Source of the DNA: an uncultured Flavobacteriaceae bacterium
GTDB lineage: Bacteria; Bacteroidota; Bacteroidia; Flavobacteriales; Flavobacteriaceae
DNA length: 64,000 bases
Assembly: GCA_947501845.1 (NCBI GenBank)
Contig: CANMXP010000002.1
Span: 310,001 to 374,000, forward strand
Reading direction: 5' to 3'
Shown here: one piece after another, positions 61,313-64,000 of the stretch
Layout: each line of letters starts with the position of its first letter
Position numbering within the stretch: the first letter of the stretch is position 1
Made by a program: the position numbers and the translations under genes
The notes under the pieces: model-generated
Told to the model about the DNA's origin: nothing
The model's database searches: none
What the model saw: only the letters and a program-made list of their open reading frames with translations

Positions 61313-61708
61313 ATGATTAAGGCTTTAGCAAATAAAATCATAGCAGCGTTTTTAGTAATTATGTTATTTGCACATAACATTAATACCTTAACTGTTATTG
61401 GTGATTTTATTATTAACCAAAGCTTTATTGCTAAAACACTATGCGTTCAAAAAGAGAATCAACAAGGTTGCAACGGTAAATGCCAATTAACAAAACAACT
61501 GGCAGAAAACAACCCCGATCCTACCAACCAACTTCCATCTCAGGAAAATAAAAGAATAGGATTAGATATTTATTGCTTTTTTACATCAGATCCACCAAAC
61601 GTTCATTCAAACAAATTTATACTACCCCGAGTTTATTTATTTCATAACTCATTAAAAATCGTAAAAATACTTCTAGAGGTAGAAACACCACCTCCAATGC
61701 TTAGTTAA
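61313..61708 (+). CDS. CNGKCxL-motif secreted or membrane protein
   Basis: 131 residues. A hydrophobic N-terminal segment (KIIAAFLVIMLFAHNINTL) is followed by the motif LCVQKENQQGCNGKCQLTKQL, three Cys in a pattern (C-x8-C-N-G-K-C) seen in small Bacteroidota proteins that accompany TonB-dependent receptors, probably metal-binding. The last ~60 residues (FILPRVYLFHNSL) are unremarkable. Function inferred as part of copper handling. Confidence 0.65.
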   Translation: MIKALANKIIAAFLVIMLFAHNINTLTVIGDFIINQSFIAKTLCVQKENQQGCNGKCQLTKQLAENNPDPTNQLPSQENKRIGLDIYCFFTSDPPNVHSNKFILPRVYLFHNSLKIVKILLEVETPPPMLS

Positions 61709-61812
61709 TTTTTTCGTTAACAAAACCTTACGGTTTTAACTGTTCTTCTGACTCATATAAATGAGTGAGACAGAGTTCCTACATATTTTTCGAAAACATA
61801 AAAGCATTAAAA

Positions 61813-62658
61813 ATGAAACTAAAATACATAGTATCAATCCTATTTATAGGTCTATTTACAGTAGCTTGTTCTACTGATGATGATAATACTCCAGTAATAA
61901 ACGAAATTGAAAACCTTGTTAAAATTCAAGAGATTAAAAACAGTAGTCATACAATTGAATTATACAACAAAACAGGAACGTTCAATACTGGATATAATAA
62001 TATCACTATAAGAATTAAAGATAATATTGATAATTCTTATTTAGAAAATGTAAATATCTCATGGATGCCTATGATGCAAATGCCTTCCATGCAGCACTCT
62101 TGTCCAAAATCTGCGATTGCAAAAATTACAAATAAGAAAACACTCTTCGAAGGGGTTATAATATACCAAATGACAAATGCTAATGGTTCTGGCTGGTCAT
62201 TAACATTTAATTATACCGTCAATGGCGAAGATTACATGGCTACCGATACTATTTCTGTATCACAATCTGAAAAGCAAAATGTAGCAAGTTTTATGGGAAT
62301 TGATGATAAACATTATATCGTTGCTCTTATTGAGCCTGAAGACCCAATTATTGGTATTAACAATCTTATAGTTGGGTTATACAAAATGGAAAATATGATG
62401 TCTTTCCCTGTTGTACAAGATTATACGATTATGTTAGACCCAAGAATGCCTGGAATGGGGAATCACAGTTCTCCCAACAACACCGATTTAGGTTATGATG
62501 CTACAGATAGTATGTATCATGGTAATTTATCATTAACCATGACAGGCTACTGGGTACTTAACTTGAAATTAAAGAATATTGAAGGGACTGTTTTAAAAGG
62601 TGAAGACGTCACCGAACAAGACCCAAAAAGTTCTTTATACTTAGAATTAGAGTTCTAA
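61813..62658 (+). CDS. Met/His-rich lipoprotein, probable copper-binding
   Basis: Start set at ATG 61813 (MKLKYIVSILFIGLFTVACS, SPII lipobox); the frame opens 48 nt earlier. 281 residues. Two Met-rich stretches (SWMPMMQMPSMQHSC; DPRMPGMGNHSS) sit in beta-sandwich-like domains that resemble YtkA/cupredoxin-type copper scavengers. Likely delivers copper near the outer membrane. Between the CNGKC protein and the TonB receptor. Confidence 0.7.
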   Translation: MKLKYIVSILFIGLFTVACSTDDDNTPVINEIENLVKIQEIKNSSHTIELYNKTGTFNTGYNNITIRIKDNIDNSYLENVNISWMPMMQMPSMQHSCPKSAIAKITNKKTLFEGVIIYQMTNANGSGWSLTFNYTVNGEDYMATDTISVSQSEKQNVASFMGIDDKHYIVALIEPEDPIIGINNLIVGLYKMENMMSFPVVQDYTIMLDPRMPGMGNHSSPNNTDLGYDATDSMYHGNLSLTMTGYWVLNLKLKNIEGTVLKGEDVTEQDPKSSLYLELEF

Positions 62659-62679
62659 TTAATATAGATCATCTGAACG

Positions 62680-62814
62680 AAAGAGGTTAACTGAAAAGTA
62701 TCCGTGAATTAAAATTGACGCATCGAGCACAGTCGAGATGTTTTCCAAATAAACACCTTAAAACGCTCTATTGCGCTTGCACTAACGCTGAGATACTTTT
62801 CAGATAATCCCTTT
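62680..62814. mobile_element. MITE-like element with 23-bp inverted ends
   Basis: Ends 62680-62702 and 62792-62814 are imperfect inverted repeats (20 of 23 match; inner 12 bp, CTGAAAAGTATC, perfect). Inside lie CATCGAGCACAGTCGAGATG (62721-62740), a dispersed palindrome core, and no ORF. Non-autonomous element or REP-type remnant. Confidence 0.5.
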
Positions 62815-62848
62815 ACAAAATCACCTCCTACTTGATAACACTATCGTC

Positions 62849-64000
62849 ATGAAAAAATTCTTTTTAATAGGTATTTGTTGTATTTGTAGCGGCATCTTAT
62901 TTTCACAAGAAAACCCTTCAGAAATAAAAAAAGATACAACCATATTACAAAAGACTATTGTAATTGCACAACGTAAATTAAGTAATTATCGTCAGGAAAA
63001 AACCTTATCCAGTATAGATGCTTATTTAGAAAAAGCAAACAAGGTAACCATGATAAAACGAGGTAATTATGCCTGGGAGCCTGCTCTAAACAACATGGTA
63101 AGCGACCGATTGAATGTCACCATAGATGGAATGCAAATTTTTGGAGCATGTACCGATAAAATGGATCCCATTACATCATACGTAGATGTTTCTAACCTAG
63201 AACAAGTATCTATCAATTCTGGACAAGAAGGCACAGAAAATGGACACTGCGTTGGTGGTGGTATAGATTTACAAATTGCATCTTCTAAGTTTTATAATTC
63301 TGGTTTAAAAACCAGTATTGATTTAGGTTACGAAACTAATAGCAATTACAAAATAACGGGGTTAGACGTGGAGTATTCCAGTAATAAATTTTATCTAGCT
63401 ACAGATGCCATATTTCGTAAATCGGATAATTACAAGGCTGGCAACAACAAAGAAATATTACATTCTCAATTTCAGAAATATAATTTCTCAATTCAAGGAG
63501 GCTATAATTTAGACAATAATCATCTACTAGAAACCAATATTATATATGACAAAGCTACAAATGTTGGCTACCCTGCTTTACCAATGGATGTTTCTTTAGC
63601 TGAAGCTTTAATAACATCTGTAACACACAGATATAGGAACGATGTTACCAAGATAAAATCACTAGAATCTAAATTATATTTTAACACCATAACGCATATT
63701 ATGGATGATAGTAATCGTCCTGATGTACCAATAAGAATGGATATGCCTGGGTGGAGTGATACCTTTGGGTTTTATAGCAAAGCAACTCTAAAAGAAAAAA
63801 AACATAATCTATTTGTCAACTTTAACGGGTTTTACAATAGGTCGTTAGCAGAAATGACCATGTACCCAAACGATCCAAATCAACCAGATATGTTTATGTA
63901 TACCTGGCCTGATATTAGAACGCTTTACACAGGTTTATATATGAGTGACAACATTATTTTAAACCCTAAAGAATCTATTTCAACAACATTAAGGCTTGGT
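62849..64000 (+). CDS. TonB-dependent receptor (copper-type, OprC-like), 3' end beyond window
   Basis: 384 codons visible from ATG 62849; runs off the edge. Signal peptide (MKKFFLIGICCICSGILFSQ) and a plug domain (KTIVIAQRKLSN, IDGMQIFGACTDKMDPITSYVDVSNLEQVSINSGQ, GHCVGGGIDL) followed by barrel strands (TSIDLGYETN, YNFSIQGGYNLDNNHLLETNI, MDMPGWSD). Lacks the N-terminal carboxypeptidase-like extension of SusC. The DKMDP and VGGGID motifs recall the OprC/NosA copper receptors, consistent with its place after nos genes. Substrate inferred as copper. Confidence 0.75.
   Translation, partial: MKKFFLIGICCICSGILFSQENPSEIKKDTTILQKTIVIAQRKLSNYRQEKTLSSIDAYLEKANKVTMIKRGNYAWEPALNNMVSDRLNVTIDGMQIFGACTDKMDPITSYVDVSNLEQVSINSGQEGTENGHCVGGGIDLQIASSKFYNSGLKTSIDLGYETNSNYKITGLDVEYSSNKFYLATDAIFRKSDNYKAGNNKEILHSQFQKYNFSIQGGYNLDNNHLLETNIIYDKATNVGYPALPMDVSLAEALITSVTHRYRNDVTKIKSLESKLYFNTITHIMDDSNRPDVPIRMDMPGWSDTFGFYSKATLKEKKHNLFVNFNGFYNRSLAEMTMYPNDPNQPDMFMYTWPDIRTLYTGLYMSDNIILNPKESISTTLRLG

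Overview
The window is low-GC chromosomal DNA from a marine member of the Flavobacteriaceae (Bacteroidota). Evidence for this: promoters of the TTTG/TANNTTTG type, almost no Shine-Dalgarno sequences, Bacteroidota-typical gene strings (rplM-rpsI-rpsB-tsf-pyrH-frr; rpoN next to asnS; exbB/exbD/exbD with a PorT-like barrel), a type IX secretion sorting domain on a GH86 agarase/porphyranase, many SPII lipoproteins, and a clade II (Sec-type) nos cluster. The genus cannot be fixed from the sequence.

Layout. 1-1.15 kb: 3'-truncated secreted repeat protein on the minus strand. 1.65-1.84 kb: tRNA-Gln with a 20-bp partial copy of its 3' end nearby. 2-9.6 kb: GT117/DUF2723 membrane protein, polysaccharide deacetylase, a cysteine-free thioredoxin-fold protein, a membrane metallophosphoesterase and a CsgG-like/membrane pair. 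9.9-17 kb: polA, YgiQ radical SAM protein, an outer-membrane protein and a DUF3179 lipoprotein. 17-20 kb: GH86 enzyme with CBM6 and T9SS tail, without SusC/SusD neighbours. 20.3-32.4 kb: translation and housekeeping block (rplM, rpsI, rpsB, tsf, pyrH, frr, DUF5686-like protein, RND/MMPL exporter, asnS, rpoN). 32.4-37.6 kb: PorT-like barrel, two ExbD, a membrane protein, ExbB, tRNA-Ser, asparaginase and TatD.

37.7-48.5 kb is the most unusual stretch. It holds an ECF-type sigma factor with a TPR anti-sigma candidate, small secreted and lipoprotein genes, a PKD-barrel protein, a TPR-CHAT protease-like membrane protein, a retropepsin-like protease and an orphan NarL-type response regulator. Directly after the regulator lie two near-identical promoter/operator modules, each apparently driving a ~70-nt terminator-ended small RNA. 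Two 33-residue single-TM peptides bracket the cluster. Three GGGTAACA boxes sit upstream of the sigma-proximal small genes and look like promoters for that sigma factor. I read this as a candidate envelope-sensing/proteolysis system.

48.5-53.2 kb: 2-oxoglutarate dehydrogenase E2 and E1 and a small barrel protein. 53.2-64 kb: an Rrf2 regulator divergent from a nitrous-oxide respiration operon (cytochrome c, fasciclin lipoprotein, nosZ, membrane protein, nosL, nosD, nosF, nosY), followed by small Cys/Met/His-rich secreted proteins and a TonB-dependent receptor cut by the window edge, probably for copper supply to NosZ. A 20-bp FNR/CRP-type palindrome lies about 40 bp upstream of the predicted nos transcription start. 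No rRNA, CRISPR array, transposase or phage genes were seen.
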